Assembly: GCA_964019335.1 (NCBI GenBank)
Contig: OZ025659.1
Location: 682,001 to 746,000 of the forward strand
Source of the DNA: Diplonema japonicum
Taxonomy: Eukaryota; Euglenozoa; Diplonemea; Diplonemida; Diplonemidae
DNA: 64,000 bases
Direction: 5' to 3'
Made by a program: the position numbers and the translations under genes. Positions 8,565-20,107 of the stretch are shown piece after piece; positions within the stretch are counted from its first letter, which is position 1; each line of letters starts with the position of its first letter. The notes beneath the pieces were generated by a model, which saw nothing but the letters and a program-made list of their open reading frames with translations, had not been told where the DNA came from and did no database searches.

Positions 8565-11500
8565 ATGGCCGATGCCCTCTATGTTGTTGCTGTGTGGTAT
8601 GACTATGTCGTGCTCGGCATCCCGCGGTTTGCGAATGGAGGGATGCCGGAGGAGTATTACGTGAAAGTAGAAGGGGGCGAAAAGGGGTTGGAGAGGAAGT
8701 TTGAAAGGAGCGAAGCAAAGAAGAAAGGATGGGAGATCATCTTTGACAACCTGACACCGGGCACAACGTACAAGGCCAGCATATGCTGCGGCAGGGACCG
8801 ATGCGGTGGGGAAGTAGGGTTTGAAACGGCGAAGATGCCTACAGTCAAGCAGGGCGTTGTCGCACACGACAGTGTTAACATAATTTGGGACACGGGCACC
8901 GAACAATACTCCCCTGCAAGCGAGCTCCATGTGGAACTTGATATGTGCACGAAGCCCACCCTCGTCCTCAGCTCACATGTCCGTGCCTTGTGTTTCGTCT
9001 CTACGGTTACCCACGGCGAGCAGTGCCTCACTGACCTCACCATCAATGAGGTTTATTATGTCTCAGTTCGCTGCGGCTACAAACCACCTACCGATTCCAA
9101 GCCACACTGGGGACCGTGGTGTACCCAGATCCCTATGGTCACCCTTCCTCCCGTCACTTTCACTTTTAAATCAATCGGGCCCAACTACGTCAGATTCTCG
9201 TGGTCGCGGCCTGTTAGGCACGTCCAGTCCACTGGTTTCCACCCACCCACTCATGCTGCCATCCACAACCTCACCGTTCAAATCTGGGAGCAGCCGACAA
9301 GTACCTCAACACAACTCTTCCGAAGGGAGGTGGTGTGTCCGGACAGTGAAGACCCTTACACGGAGAAATCAAATACCGTTTCAGGGCTTGCGCCCGGTAA
9401 AATACACCACCTCGTGGTCTTCTACAGCAACTTCACAGGAGAAGTGTCTGCCCAGTGCTTGTACAGGTTCAGCACTCTGAGCGAACTGGAGATACGGACA
9501 ATTCACGTAAATCAATCTGTGATAACAATACTGGGTGCGATGCGGCAGATGGCAAGGCTCAGGTCATGCAACCTGCAGCTCCACTATCCCGCTGACGATG
9601 TACAGAACAGGTACGGGGCGGCAGGGACACCCATGCCGTGCTCTGAACGTTGGATTAACATCGCTAGCGTAGAACCTGAGCGGTACGCCGTGCGTTGCAT
9701 AGAGATCGACACCGGAAAGACCTGCATCCGTTCATGGCGGGACTGCACTGAGATGACCATACCTGACCTGACCCCAGGTGCAGCTTACTCCCTTACTACA
9801 AGGATGCTCGTTAATGGCTGCTGGAGTTGCTGGGGCAACCACTTTATCGTAGGCACTTTGCACGAGATGGGCATCCGTGTTGTGGGCAGGACATCCACTG
9901 AGATGCGCGTGATGTGGGGCAGACCTGAGCCATGGCCACCCATCCCCATCCCACGTGAGAAGGCTGACTACGTGTACACACATGTGGCAGATGAACAGGA
10001 AGACTACGAAGGTTCAGAAGATAATGAAGAGGGTTCTGTGGAGCATATCTGCGAAGACGTCGATGAGGTGGGCGTGACGTTGTGGAAGGAGGGTGGTCTG
10101 TTGCCTGAGAACGACGACGACTGTCGAATGGCAGGGTCGCACGAAAGCGACGCGTCTAAAGCAGACATAATCGTGCCCCGCGAAAAGCGGACTCATGTGT
10201 TCACGGGGCTAGAAGAAGAATCGTTGTACTCGTTTAGACTGGCAATAAAACAGGCCGGAAGGTGGGTAACGTGCGACTCGTCCTGCGCTATGACACTGTC
10301 TAAGGCAGACGAGGTGCTGCCGTGGGATGCGGAGGACGGTATCTGGTACCATTCGCCACGTGTCAAGGAAGGGGTGGCGGATGTGCCACCGGTGCTGCAC
10401 CTGCTGAATGTATCCGAGTCGTATGTAGGATTGGAATGGAAACTGCCTCCTGTGAAACATCAGATCTGCTCTGAGACAGGCAGAGAGTCGGTGTCAGCGT
10501 TGCTGTCTGGAGCAAGGCAACTGGAGGGCAAGAAACGGGTCCGGATCGTGGACCCTGTAAACAGCGTAGTGTCAGGGGCCACCTCAAGCGCCAGCTTACG
10601 TGAGTACAAAGCAGTGCTACACCAGGTCACTAAGCCAGAAACCACGCGCACTTTGTACTTCCGTGCCGTACTAGCTAAGGTGCACCTGACAGGGCTCAAC
10701 CCCGACCACGTATACACGGTCACCCTTTGTTCACACGACCCCGTGAGCTGCTCGTGGGGCAAGCCGTCAAACGCCATCACTTTCCGTTCTTTGCAGCCCA
10801 CCGTGCTGCAGATCTTCGACATCCACAAAGACCTCATCAGCTTTTCATGGACACGCTCCCGCAGCACCGACAAAGACGTGGACTCCAGCATCGGTATAAA
10901 ATACCACAAAGTGGTTCTAAGGAGCGACAGGGAAACTGTGGAGAAGAAAGTGGTAAACAAGAACAGTTACAATCATCACCTGTACTCGCTCGTTCCGTGG
11001 ACTTTGTATACGGCCTCTGTGAGCCCATTTTACTCCGGAGAGCTGTGGGGGACGCCTTCCACTATGCTATCCTTCTTTTATGCATACATCGAACCACGAA
11101 TAGATGTTGTGACGTGGGACCAAGTCCACCTCTCGTGGGAACCTGTATTGACGTCACTCCCAGAGGCTCCTGGGAAGTGGATCCTCAACATCTCCGGCCC
11201 TAATGTGGATTCTTGCATCGAGCTCCCGCCCAACGCCAGTGGCTACCACATAGCAAGCCTCGACCCTGACACAGAGTATGCTGTGGTGCTTGTTTTCGCT
11301 CACCAACTGTCTCGCGAAGCCTTTGCTGATGCAAAGAAGCCCGCAAGTGCTAGCAGCGAGCCTCTTAGCACTTGCCTCCGAACTGTCTCTGTCCCTGTTC
11401 CTAAGCTGGTGTCAGTGGGTGAAGACTTTGCTGTTGTGTCGTGCCCCCTGACATACTGCCATGGAGAAGGAAGGAAGCCCCACATCAACCAGGTGGCGTA

Positions 11501-14500
11501 TACCAACGAGCAGAAGGCTGATGAAGAGTTTGGGTATGAAGCGGACCCCGAGTGGGCGGTTAGGTCTGTTGTGCAGGTGGTACCTGAGGGGGGGAGTGAG
11601 GGATTGAAACTGCACGTCCGCATCACACAGGTTGACACGCGCACATCGCGCATGGATGTGGCAGAAGTGCAATGGGAAGGCGTGCAGAACCCTGCCCAGT
11701 GTCACAATGCACGTTCTCTTCGTCCAAACACCTCATATGCCGTCGAGTTCCGTCACGAGTCAAGTTGCGGCGCCCTCACTTCGTGGAGCGCTTTATTGCA
11801 GATCAGCACGCTGCCCCCTTTGGTGCCTTCCACAGATTTCTTAGGCGAACAGTTCGCCTTGCTCTCCTGGAAGCGACGGGAGACGGGACTAGAAGAATAC
11901 ACCAAATACATGCCACATCTCTATCAGGTGCGGGTCAAGGAAGTATCACTCCAGCCACAGAACAGGACTGTCGCATGTACCACACACAATGAAGTGTCCA
12001 CAGAGCTTTTCAGCACAACTATCGAGACCTCGTCTAGGTGCACGGTGGTAACAGGACTGCAGGCACGATCGCATTACATGGCGCAGGCAAGACAGAAAAC
12101 TTCAACACAGGAAGGCGGGTGGGGTGTGTGGTCTGACCCCATACGGTTCAACACCCTGCCTGTGATGCGTCCCAGTGTCGTCAGCAAAGGACAAGATTAT
12201 CTGCATGTGTCATGGGAAAGGGAAGGAAAACATGCAGGACCAACGCACCCGATCTTGGCCATTTCGCATAAACCAGATTGGCAGCAACGGATGTCACCCT
12301 TGGTGGGCGCCACCGTGCGTGTTGTCGAGCACACCACAGGTGCGGTTATCGAGGAGGCTGACGTACAGTGCACGGAGACCGACAGCGCCAGCAGGGAATA
12401 CATCACTACCATGAGCCTTACTCACGATACTGTCTACGCGGTGTCTGTGAAGATGCACTATCAGCCAGAGGCGGAGCTTCTCCCAGAACGTGTGTTCTTC
12501 ATCAGCGACTGGGGGCCAAGCACCTTTATCCCAACGCTTCCTTGCATATCACTCGGCATCAAGGATGTGCGTGAAACGTGTGTCGTGGTGAAATGGACGC
12601 GCCCACCAGTCAAAGAGATGAGTATTTACAAAACTCTAAAGAAAAACGAGGCAGCAAAGCTGCAGGGCACATCAAATGAGTTGCAGGTGAGTTGCAGCGA
12701 AAGTGTGATGGAGATGTACACTGGTTGTGATTTCCTTCCCGACACTGGTACTGTGATGCTTCCGAAGATCGACTTCAGTGGGCACATACCCGACGTGGAG
12801 ACTTGGTACTTGGAGGTGGAGGCTATCGATGGGGACCCTGCGAAGCCGTTCAGCTTGGATGAGTGTCTTGTCGAAGGCATCGAGTCCACCGTTCCTTGGA
12901 ACGAGCGCACCAAGAAATCCGGAACGAAGGTGCTTTATGCAGAGCTCAAGGGCAGCATGACAGCGTGCTGCAACAATCTGCCCGTGATGCGGCTCCTTCC
13001 GGACAGGGTGTATACTATTCGGATAAAGCTGCTCGACTCCGAGGGCCGGGACGCACCGTGGTCGCCTGCTGTGACGGCTGTGACCTTGCCTATTCCGAAG
13101 GTAGAAGTGCTCAGCGTGTCGGAGACATATGCAATGCTGTCATGGCATCGGCCGAGGTTCAGCTCGGCATTAGTCCGCAACAAGACAATACAGTGTGACT
13201 ACGGCACAGACACTGCGTGCCAGTTACTAGTGGTGTCCAACGCGGGGTACGGCGGGGTCACTGAGGCAAAGTGCATTGTGGACACAGTTCTCGAGGTGAA
13301 CTACGGGACTTTCCGGGTTCAAGGCCTCGTTCCTGGTGGCAGATACTCCGCGCTCATACGGTATAAGAATGCTTGGAGAGACAGACCCTCTCTGAATGGC
13401 CCATGGTCGCCGGTTGCAAGGTTTGGCGCATTGACGGGGGCATGGGCCAAGCTGAAGGTAAGCGATATTGGGCAAGACTTTTGCAGGTTAGTATGGATGG
13501 TCCCACAACCTTCGGTGACAGAGCAGTGTAAAGGGTGGATGGAGTGCCTGCCCGACGAACAAGGCGACTGTTTTCAAAAGCTGTACAGCATAAGCTACTA
13601 CCGAGGCAGCCCTTTGAAGTTCTCCGGATCGAAGGCTTTCATCGCAATGCCTGTCCCGGAGCAAATAAGAAGCTTCAGAGTCCGAGCGGTTCCCGAAGGC
13701 GGTGGGGAGACCGGGGAGCACGTCGTCGATAACCCGATGGTAGAAGACTCACAGGCAACATTGATAAAGTACAACATTCCGAACCTTGTACCAGACACCA
13801 CATATGACGTCGGAGTGATTTCAGTATATGAGGGCGGGTCCGAAGGTGTGTGGGGCGGCGGGATGGGGAAGGAGTTCTTGCGCATGGCAACAATGCAACT
13901 GGCAGAGTTCCAGGTTATTAGTATTGGGGAGACATGGGGGCATTTCGGGGTGAGGATACCGGTGCAAGAGAGAGAAGCAGGTTGCCAAAGAGTGGCACGG
14001 AGCAAGCCGTGCGTGTTTGAGATTTCACTTAACGAGACATTACTGCCGCAGTATCTGACGATGAATGAAAAACCTGAGGAGTACAGTGACTTGCGGTTGC
14101 TGAAGCTGAAGAGAGACACCATGTACTCTGTGATGCTGAGGGAGACACGCTACGGTACTGCATGGGGGGGATGGCAGGCCATGGCGACATTTTCCACACA
14201 ACCCCATCCCCCACAAGTAGGCGAACTTCTAGCATGCAAAGATGGTTGGGTGACATTTGACTGGGGTGTGTACGACCCCAAACGCGGTGTAGGTGTAAAA
14301 CTAACCGGCAACAACGTCCCTGAGGAGTACATGTTCAACGTAGAAATGCGCAAGGTGAAGCCTGACAAAGTGGAACCTCCAGACAGCACGCTAAAACAAA
14401 CCTCTTCAACCTTGATGAATTCAGAGGACTCTGTGTTCCATACAATGGCAAAGGGGTACCGACCTCCTAAAGAGGGTAACGGCCCTCCATTACCTTACAT

Positions 14501-15479
14501 TGAGTGGGACGGTGAATGGAAGGAGGTTGGCGTGACAGAAAAGCCTCAAATCACGATGCCGATGAAGGGAAAGATATCGGAATATTTTTTCAAGGTCAGG
14601 CTGTCGAAGCACTTTGTTGGCCAGGCCGGCAGGCTAATCCCGACGTGGGGGGAGTACTCCACAATGTTTCATTGGGAACCGCCGCCCTTTCCAAAACCCG
14701 CAACAAGACTACGTGTCACCGAGATGTCTGCTCATCACGCGGTCATACAGTGGGACCTTCCGAAGAACTATAAAAGACAACCAGGGCTAGTTTTTAACGT
14801 ATTCGATGATTTGTCGCTTACAGGGTGCCCCCCGCAGTGGGCTCTGATACACACGACGCCGACGACATCCTTTACGTATGAGCGGCTTTCCCCTGCCACG
14901 AACAAACGGGTGATGATACACGCAGAGTCCTCCTTTGGGAAAGCACAGAAAAGCAACTGTCTGTCGTTTACAACTCACACCTCTTCACCGGTTGAGGAGA
15001 GTTGCATACGGCCCTCTACGGCGCCCACTGTCACGGTCGTTTCACCGCATCGGAGGAGAGTTGAAAAACTGTGCAAGATTGAGTTGCAACAAAGAAGCCT
15101 GGTGACGAAAGGTGTCCCAGGCGTCCCGAAGCCGGTGAAGCCGACCAACCTCTTCGACAAGTATCGCAAGGCAAACAGCAGGATGACCAGTGTAGTCCAG
15201 CGTCTGAGCGTGACCCGCCCTATTTCAAAAACTGGTAAGCGTATATTAGCGGTGGTTCGGCGTGGCCGTGGAGCGCTGCAACCCCTTGCTGAAGACGTAA
15301 CTCCTGAACCTGACGCGCTTCAGAACCCGTTCCAACGGACTTCATCCTTCATGCTTTCCTCGTCCATGCAACTAAGCCCCGAGCCGGACTTGCCCTTGTT
15401 GAAACGGAGAAACACCGAGCTTCTGCCAGCCGTGGAATCTCAGGATTGCGTGCTGCAGCGTGCCTCAAGCGTGAGATGA
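8565..15479 (+). CDS. Giant multi-domain fibronectin type III protein, single exon
   Basis: An intronless 2,304-residue frame. I count about 17 fibronectin-III-like modules, recognised by a core Trp (NIIWDTG, FSWSRP, GLEWKLPP, VHLSWEP, ALLSWKR, LHVSWER, VVVKWTRP, AMLSWHRP, VIQWDLP) followed by the L-x-P-x-x-x-Y strand (LTPGTTYKAS, LNPDHVYTV, LDPDTEYAVV, LRPNTSYAVEF, LVPDTTYDV). An acidic insert (DEQEDYEGSEDNEEG) lies near residue 480 and a basic Ser/Thr-Pro tail after 2135. No convincing signal peptide or transmembrane helix is seen, so it may be intracellular despite many Cys. A scaffold or adhesion role is possible but unproven. The start is set by the ATG after the AG at 8551-8552. Confidence 0.85.
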   Translation: MADALYVVAVWYDYVVLGIPRFANGGMPEEYYVKVEGGEKGLERKFERSEAKKKGWEIIFDNLTPGTTYKASICCGRDRCGGEVGFETAKMPTVKQGVVAHDSVNIIWDTGTEQYSPASELHVELDMCTKPTLVLSSHVRALCFVSTVTHGEQCLTDLTINEVYYVSVRCGYKPPTDSKPHWGPWCTQIPMVTLPPVTFTFKSIGPNYVRFSWSRPVRHVQSTGFHPPTHAAIHNLTVQIWEQPTSTSTQLFRREVVCPDSEDPYTEKSNTVSGLAPGKIHHLVVFYSNFTGEVSAQCLYRFSTLSELEIRTIHVNQSVITILGAMRQMARLRSCNLQLHYPADDVQNRYGAAGTPMPCSERWINIASVEPERYAVRCIEIDTGKTCIRSWRDCTEMTIPDLTPGAAYSLTTRMLVNGCWSCWGNHFIVGTLHEMGIRVVGRTSTEMRVMWGRPEPWPPIPIPREKADYVYTHVADEQEDYEGSEDNEEGSVEHICEDVDEVGVTLWKEGGLLPENDDDCRMAGSHESDASKADIIVPREKRTHVFTGLEEESLYSFRLAIKQAGRWVTCDSSCAMTLSKADEVLPWDAEDGIWYHSPRVKEGVADVPPVLHLLNVSESYVGLEWKLPPVKHQICSETGRESVSALLSGARQLEGKKRVRIVDPVNSVVSGATSSASLREYKAVLHQVTKPETTRTLYFRAVLAKVHLTGLNPDHVYTVTLCSHDPVSCSWGKPSNAITFRSLQPTVLQIFDIHKDLISFSWTRSRSTDKDVDSSIGIKYHKVVLRSDRETVEKKVVNKNSYNHHLYSLVPWTLYTASVSPFYSGELWGTPSTMLSFFYAYIEPRIDVVTWDQVHLSWEPVLTSLPEAPGKWILNISGPNVDSCIELPPNASGYHIASLDPDTEYAVVLVFAHQLSREAFADAKKPASASSEPLSTCLRTVSVPVPKLVSVGEDFAVVSCPLTYCHGEGRKPHINQVAYTNEQKADEEFGYEADPEWAVRSVVQVVPEGGSEGLKLHVRITQVDTRTSRMDVAEVQWEGVQNPAQCHNARSLRPNTSYAVEFRHESSCGALTSWSALLQISTLPPLVPSTDFLGEQFALLSWKRRETGLEEYTKYMPHLYQVRVKEVSLQPQNRTVACTTHNEVSTELFSTTIETSSRCTVVTGLQARSHYMAQARQKTSTQEGGWGVWSDPIRFNTLPVMRPSVVSKGQDYLHVSWEREGKHAGPTHPILAISHKPDWQQRMSPLVGATVRVVEHTTGAVIEEADVQCTETDSASREYITTMSLTHDTVYAVSVKMHYQPEAELLPERVFFISDWGPSTFIPTLPCISLGIKDVRETCVVVKWTRPPVKEMSIYKTLKKNEAAKLQGTSNELQVSCSESVMEMYTGCDFLPDTGTVMLPKIDFSGHIPDVETWYLEVEAIDGDPAKPFSLDECLVEGIESTVPWNERTKKSGTKVLYAELKGSMTACCNNLPVMRLLPDRVYTIRIKLLDSEGRDAPWSPAVTAVTLPIPKVEVLSVSETYAMLSWHRPRFSSALVRNKTIQCDYGTDTACQLLVVSNAGYGGVTEAKCIVDTVLEVNYGTFRVQGLVPGGRYSALIRYKNAWRDRPSLNGPWSPVARFGALTGAWAKLKVSDIGQDFCRLVWMVPQPSVTEQCKGWMECLPDEQGDCFQKLYSISYYRGSPLKFSGSKAFIAMPVPEQIRSFRVRAVPEGGGETGEHVVDNPMVEDSQATLIKYNIPNLVPDTTYDVGVISVYEGGSEGVWGGGMGKEFLRMATMQLAEFQVISIGETWGHFGVRIPVQEREAGCQRVARSKPCVFEISLNETLLPQYLTMNEKPEEYSDLRLLKLKRDTMYSVMLRETRYGTAWGGWQAMATFSTQPHPPQVGELLACKDGWVTFDWGVYDPKRGVGVKLTGNNVPEEYMFNVEMRKVKPDKVEPPDSTLKQTSSTLMNSEDSVFHTMAKGYRPPKEGNGPPLPYIEWDGEWKEVGVTEKPQITMPMKGKISEYFFKVRLSKHFVGQAGRLIPTWGEYSTMFHWEPPPFPKPATRLRVTEMSAHHAVIQWDLPKNYKRQPGLVFNVFDDLSLTGCPPQWALIHTTPTTSFTYERLSPATNKRVMIHAESSFGKAQKSNCLSFTTHTSSPVEESCIRPSTAPTVTVVSPHRRRVEKLCKIELQQRSLVTKGVPGVPKPVKPTNLFDKYRKANSRMTSVVQRLSVTRPISKTGKRILAVVRRGRGALQPLAEDVTPEPDALQNPFQRTSSFMLSSSMQLSPEPDLPLLKRRNTELLPAVESQDCVLQRASSVR

Positions 15480-15679
15480 GCAACTTTTTCATTGCAACAA
15501 CCTTTGTTACCCCCCTTTTTATCTTTTTAGTACGAAACGGTCCATCTCTCTCTCGTCTTTACTTCCGTAAATGAAAGGGAGAAGGGTTAAGGTCTTTTCT
15601 TTGTTTTTCATTTGGCGCTACGTTTTCTTTTAAAAGCACATGTCATGCTGTAAACCACCACAGAACTGTGACAAAGTAG

Positions 15680-17314
15680 ATGGCAGAACCCAAGAAAAAA
15701 ATGTCTGTGAAGGAGGGGAAGGAAGAACCCAGCAGACGAGGACGGGGCAGAGGGGGCGTCGGGCGCTCCAGCCGAGGAGGGGGCAGGCGAGAGGACGACT
15801 GGGGCGAGAGCAATGGAAAGATCTACGACAAGGAATACAAGAATTATGACTACGGCAACGATTATGATTACGACTACAACTACAACTATAGTTACGAGAG
15901 GCGCCGGACGCACAGGGAGCGGGATAGAGAGAAAGACGACCATAGAAGAGACAACTACGAAGGGAGAAAGGGTGGTGACAGAGACAGGGAGCGTGAAAGG
16001 GAACGAGAGCGGGAACGGGAGAGAGAAAGGGAACGGGAAAGGGAGAAAGAAAAAGACAGAGGAGACAGGGACAACAGGCGGGATCGAACACGGTACGACT
16101 ATGACTATGAAGGTTACGACCGATCGGCGAGGGGCAGGGCAAGAGGAAACGCTGGTCGTTACGCGCCCAACCACTACCGAGAGGACAGGGAAGACAGGAA
16201 GGGGTCTGGGTGGCGAGGGAACAGATACAACGACGACGCACCGAAGAAATCTGACCGCCGAACGAACAACAACGAGTCGCGAGACCGCTTGCAGAAAGAA
16301 TGCCTCTTGGACAAGGGTCCCAGCCTTCCTCATGACGTCTGCCTCTCGAACCTTCTGATAGACGAGCTCACTGAGGAGACTATCGTCGAGGTTCTTGACG
16401 AGGGTTACTGGTGGCCGCACGACACCGCCAAGGGTAGAGCCATGCAGTATTTCGGTTGGCAGTACGACGAAGACAAACGGTTAGCCCACCAGGTGGATGC
16501 CTCCATCCCTTCCTACTTAAAGAAGGAGGTCCTTGCACCGCTCAGAGAACTCCCTCAGGGCGGCATGAACACCTTCCCACTCACGGTAGAACCTGACCAT
16601 GTCCTGGCCTTCGAGCAAGACTGGAGAAGTTCCGAAACAGAAGTCAGCTTGGACCCTGCTCTCCCTGCAAATTCCTCTAACGCCTTCGCTCCGTGCGTTG
16701 CCCTCGTGTGCCTCAACAACTCATGCTCCATCACCTTCAACAAGGATTCAAAGCCCATGACAGTGAACATACCCAGGAGAAGCGCTGTCATCTTGCGCGA
16801 CTCTGCTCTGGAAGGCACCCACTGTCTCCTCCACCAAGAAGACACACCTAAGGAACTCCGCACGGTTTTCTTAGTGTTCAGGCTCCTCAGCGACTCAAAG
16901 AAAACTAGGCTCAAAGAAGGGAACGTGTGGTGCGGCCCTAACAAGTTAGAAGTATGGACGTCAGCAAAGCTACAGCGCCACTCCGACATGATCCAAGAGA
17001 TGAAGGAACGATGCAAAAACTATGCAGAGCTGAGAAAGAAGAAGATAGAGGAGCAAGGGGCGATACTTGAAGCGATTGAGAGGGAAGAAAAGGAGGCACA
17101 AGAGCAGCTTGAGGCGAGGCAAGCAGAAATAGAGCATCAGCATGAGCTGCAACAAAAGGAACACGAACAGCTCCAACAGCAACAGCAACAACAACAGCAA
17201 CAACATCAGCACCAACAGCAACAGCACCAGCAGCCTATGCATCACCCACAGCAGCAAGCTCCGCATTTCCAGCACCACCAGCCTCCGCAGCCGCAGCACC
17301 CGATGCACCCGCCT

Positions 17315-17349
<35 letters not shown>

Positions 17350-19429
17350 TGGCGTGGTTCCCAACAACGAGCTGTTTGGCGAGAACATTCCTTCACCGCC
17401 GCGTGAAGGGGATGAAAAGTTGCTGACCGCCATGTTTGCCTCTCTCAGTTCTGACCCGGCACACCCCCAGGACTTCCCTGACCCACCTCACGCTCACGAC
17501 GACCGCAACTACGGTGGCCTCGACAGCTTCGACTCCTACGCACCCCTCTACCAGTCTTCTCAGCATCCTGACCCTGCGCCTAGGGAGCAGCACGAGCAAA
17601 ACTACCCGAAGCCAGGACCTGGTGACCAGCCTGCTGCGTGGAACCCAAGTATGCACGCCCGCGAGTCCGTGCAGCCCAACGCAGGCTACTATCAGTCGTC
17701 TGGGCCGGGCTACCAGTCAACTCCTCAGCACCGCCCTGCTGGACAGGCACCACCGGGGCCTCCAGGGCAAGCACCTCCAGGCCCTCCCGGACAGGGTATT
17801 TCTGGGCAAGGACCCCTCAGACAAGGCCCTCCGGCACAAGGACCACCGAGCCAAAGCCTTGGGATGCACCAGCAGCCACAGCTACGTCAGGTTGTCATGC
17901 AACAACAACCTCCTGCTCAACCCATGCACCAGCAGCGTCAAATGCAACCACCTCTCATGCAAGCAGTGCCCCAAAGCTCTTCTTCCTTTGGTCCTCCTGG
18001 TCCACCTGGACAAGGAATGGGGTCTCACCCTGGGGCGCCACCTAGTCAGAGCTCAGCTGGTCAAAGCCAAGGGATGATGCAAGGCCCTCCGCTTCCGCCC
18101 TCCGAACGCCCTCAGGGCAGGGAACGCTGGGGACAGAACCTTTCCCGTGAGAAAGAGATGGAGATGAAAGGCTACGGCAATGTGGGTGGATTGAACGTCA
18201 ACGCGAAACCCTTCACACCGCCGCCTCTTGCGGACATGCCTGCTAGGCAGCCACCACCCATGCCAGGTGTGCGGGGAATTCAATCAACAACACTCACAGA
18301 GTACGAAATGCAAGACGGGCCGAGGCAAGGCTTTTTGGGAGGGCAGCAGCAGCAACAACAACAGCCACCCCCGCAGCAACAACAACAACAACAACAGCCG
18401 CCCCCTCAACAGCAGCAGCAGCAACAGCCACCCCCGCAGCAACAGCAAGGCCAACAAATTGTGCAAAGGCCTGCACCTGGCCCTCAAAGGCACCCCCAGC
18501 ACCCCATGGCCCAGCAGCCGGTATGATAGTTTGTGGTTTTATGTCATTCATTGCAGATCGGTGGAGGCAGCCAGCCGATGTACAGCTACGGCAGCCAGGG
18601 CGGCCAACCACAGCAGCCCCCGCCGCCCCCACCCCCACAGCCTCAGCAGCAAGGTCAGGGACAAGGTCAGATGATAGGGATGGATCAGAGCAGAATGCAG
18701 GTATGATATTACTGAACTGCTATAAAATTACACATTCCACAGTATACTTTCAAGTCTCAGGTGTCGAATGTGCCTACTGGTGACGCGCAGGGGCAGGGGC
18801 AGGTCCAGAGGGTTCAGGTATGCACGGTCGTATATTGGAATCCTTCGCTACAGTACATGCCGGCGCAGCAGCAGCAGTCTCAACATAGGAATATGAACGT
18901 GAGGCCTATTGCGACGCAGAGCGGGCCGCCGATGCAGCTGTCGGCGATGATAAGAGGCAAGCAGCAGATGACGGTGGCGGCACCACAGGGAGCGCCCATG
19001 CCTGTGAGGCAGCAAGCACCTCCGCCGCCGTCGCAGCAGATGAGATACAGCATGGCACCTGTAGGGCAGCAGCAACAGCAGCAGCCGCCACCGCCGCCGC
19101 AGCAGCCACCGCAACAGCAGCAGCAGCAGGTCCCGCAAAGTCAGGTTCCGTCGAGTGTATTCATGCACGGGAGTGAGTATGGGTCTGGTGCTGCTCAAGG
19201 ACCGCCTGCGGGTGGCATGGGCGAGCCTCTTTCAAGGATGTCCCAACCACCCCCCATGCAGCCGGCCCACCCCTCCCGGCAGCAACAGCCTATGACCGCT
19301 CCAAAGCCCTCTCCCCCACAGCAATCCCCACCAACTCAGCCCCCCCCGCCTTCGTCCAGCGGGCTCTTCAACAGATGTGTAAGCCAGCAGCCACAGCCCC
19401 CACAACAGCCGCAGCCTCCTCAGATGTAG
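15680..19429 (+). CDS. AlkB-like 2-oxoglutarate dioxygenase domain with poly-Gln/Pro tail
   Basis: Proposed exons 15680-18520, 18557-18700, 18743-18817 and 18854-19429 give about 1,211 residues. The N-terminus is RGG-rich, then Tyr/Asp/Asn-rich, then a long Arg-Glu/Arg-Asp repeat, as in RNA-binding factors. Residues about 205-410 match AlkB homologues: GRAMQYFGWQYD, IPSYL, PRRSAVIL, GTHCLL (second His ligand) and RTVFLVFR (2OG-binding Arg). The usual H-x-D is replaced by E-Q-D (AFEQDW), so iron binding is probably altered. A coiled coil follows, then Gln/Pro/Gly-rich disorder to the end. Introns are 36, 42 and 36 nt, all phase 0. The third exon could instead begin at 18761, removing six codons. 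Confidence 0.7.
17161..17350 (+). repeat. CAG/CAA-rich poly-Gln coding repeat
   Basis: Interrupted CAG/CAA/CAC triplets encode Gln/His-rich blocks inside the AlkB-like protein. Further Gln/Pro blocks lie at 18341-18460 and 19067-19130. Mixed codons suggest selection for the amino acid rather than recent slippage. Confidence 0.8.
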
Positions 19430-20009
19430 GCGTAAAAAAGATTGGAAGAAAAAGAATGAGTGTTTTCCCCATTGATGTCACCCAGTTATTATTCCCCTTT
19501 TTTTTAATAGTGTGTATTTTGCTCTTCAGATGAAGGCATAATGAAATAAGCAATAACGAAAACATTAACATAGAAGAAGGGGGGGGGAGAAGAAAAAATA
19601 TTATGTGCATTATAACTGACTCCACCCCATTCCCTTGTTCCCTTGGACGTACCTCTCTCTCCTTTCCTCCTCCCTTTCCATTATTGAGGTAAATAAAAGA
19701 GTAGTGTGTGATGTAAGTACCGGCACAGGTAAAAATAAATAAGAAAAAAAAGATATTCCCTGCCCCCCCTCCCCGTCTCCTTTGTCAAAAATAGGGACAA
19801 TGGCAGCTACAAATTACGCGAACTGCTTTCACCCCCTTCCCCCCCTTTAAAATTTAAGAATAACAACACCCTTGTATTTTTTTTTCAGAATAAGAATGGA
19901 AGAGATGAAGAAAAATAAATGAATTCAAAAAGAAAAAATGAAATAAATTTTGCTAATAATCCAAACACTCCTTCCTTTTCTTATTTAATGACACTGGTAA
20001 AATGGTATT

Positions 20010-20079
20010 CTGTAAATCTCTTTATCCTTTCCCGGAAAAAGGAGGACACTCTTTCCGGATCAAATTAAGAGATTTACAG
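20010..20079. other. Long perfect inverted repeat (13-bp stem)
   Basis: CTGTAAATCTCTT at 20010-20022 is exactly complementary to AAGAGATTTACAG at 20067-20079. Inside it, CCGGAAA (20032-20038) pairs with TTTCCGG (20052-20058). The two nested stems would form a stable extended hairpin in RNA from either strand. Confidence 0.75.
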
Positions 20080-20107
20080 TTCTTCTTTTTTCCTCTTCAC
20101 GAGGGTG

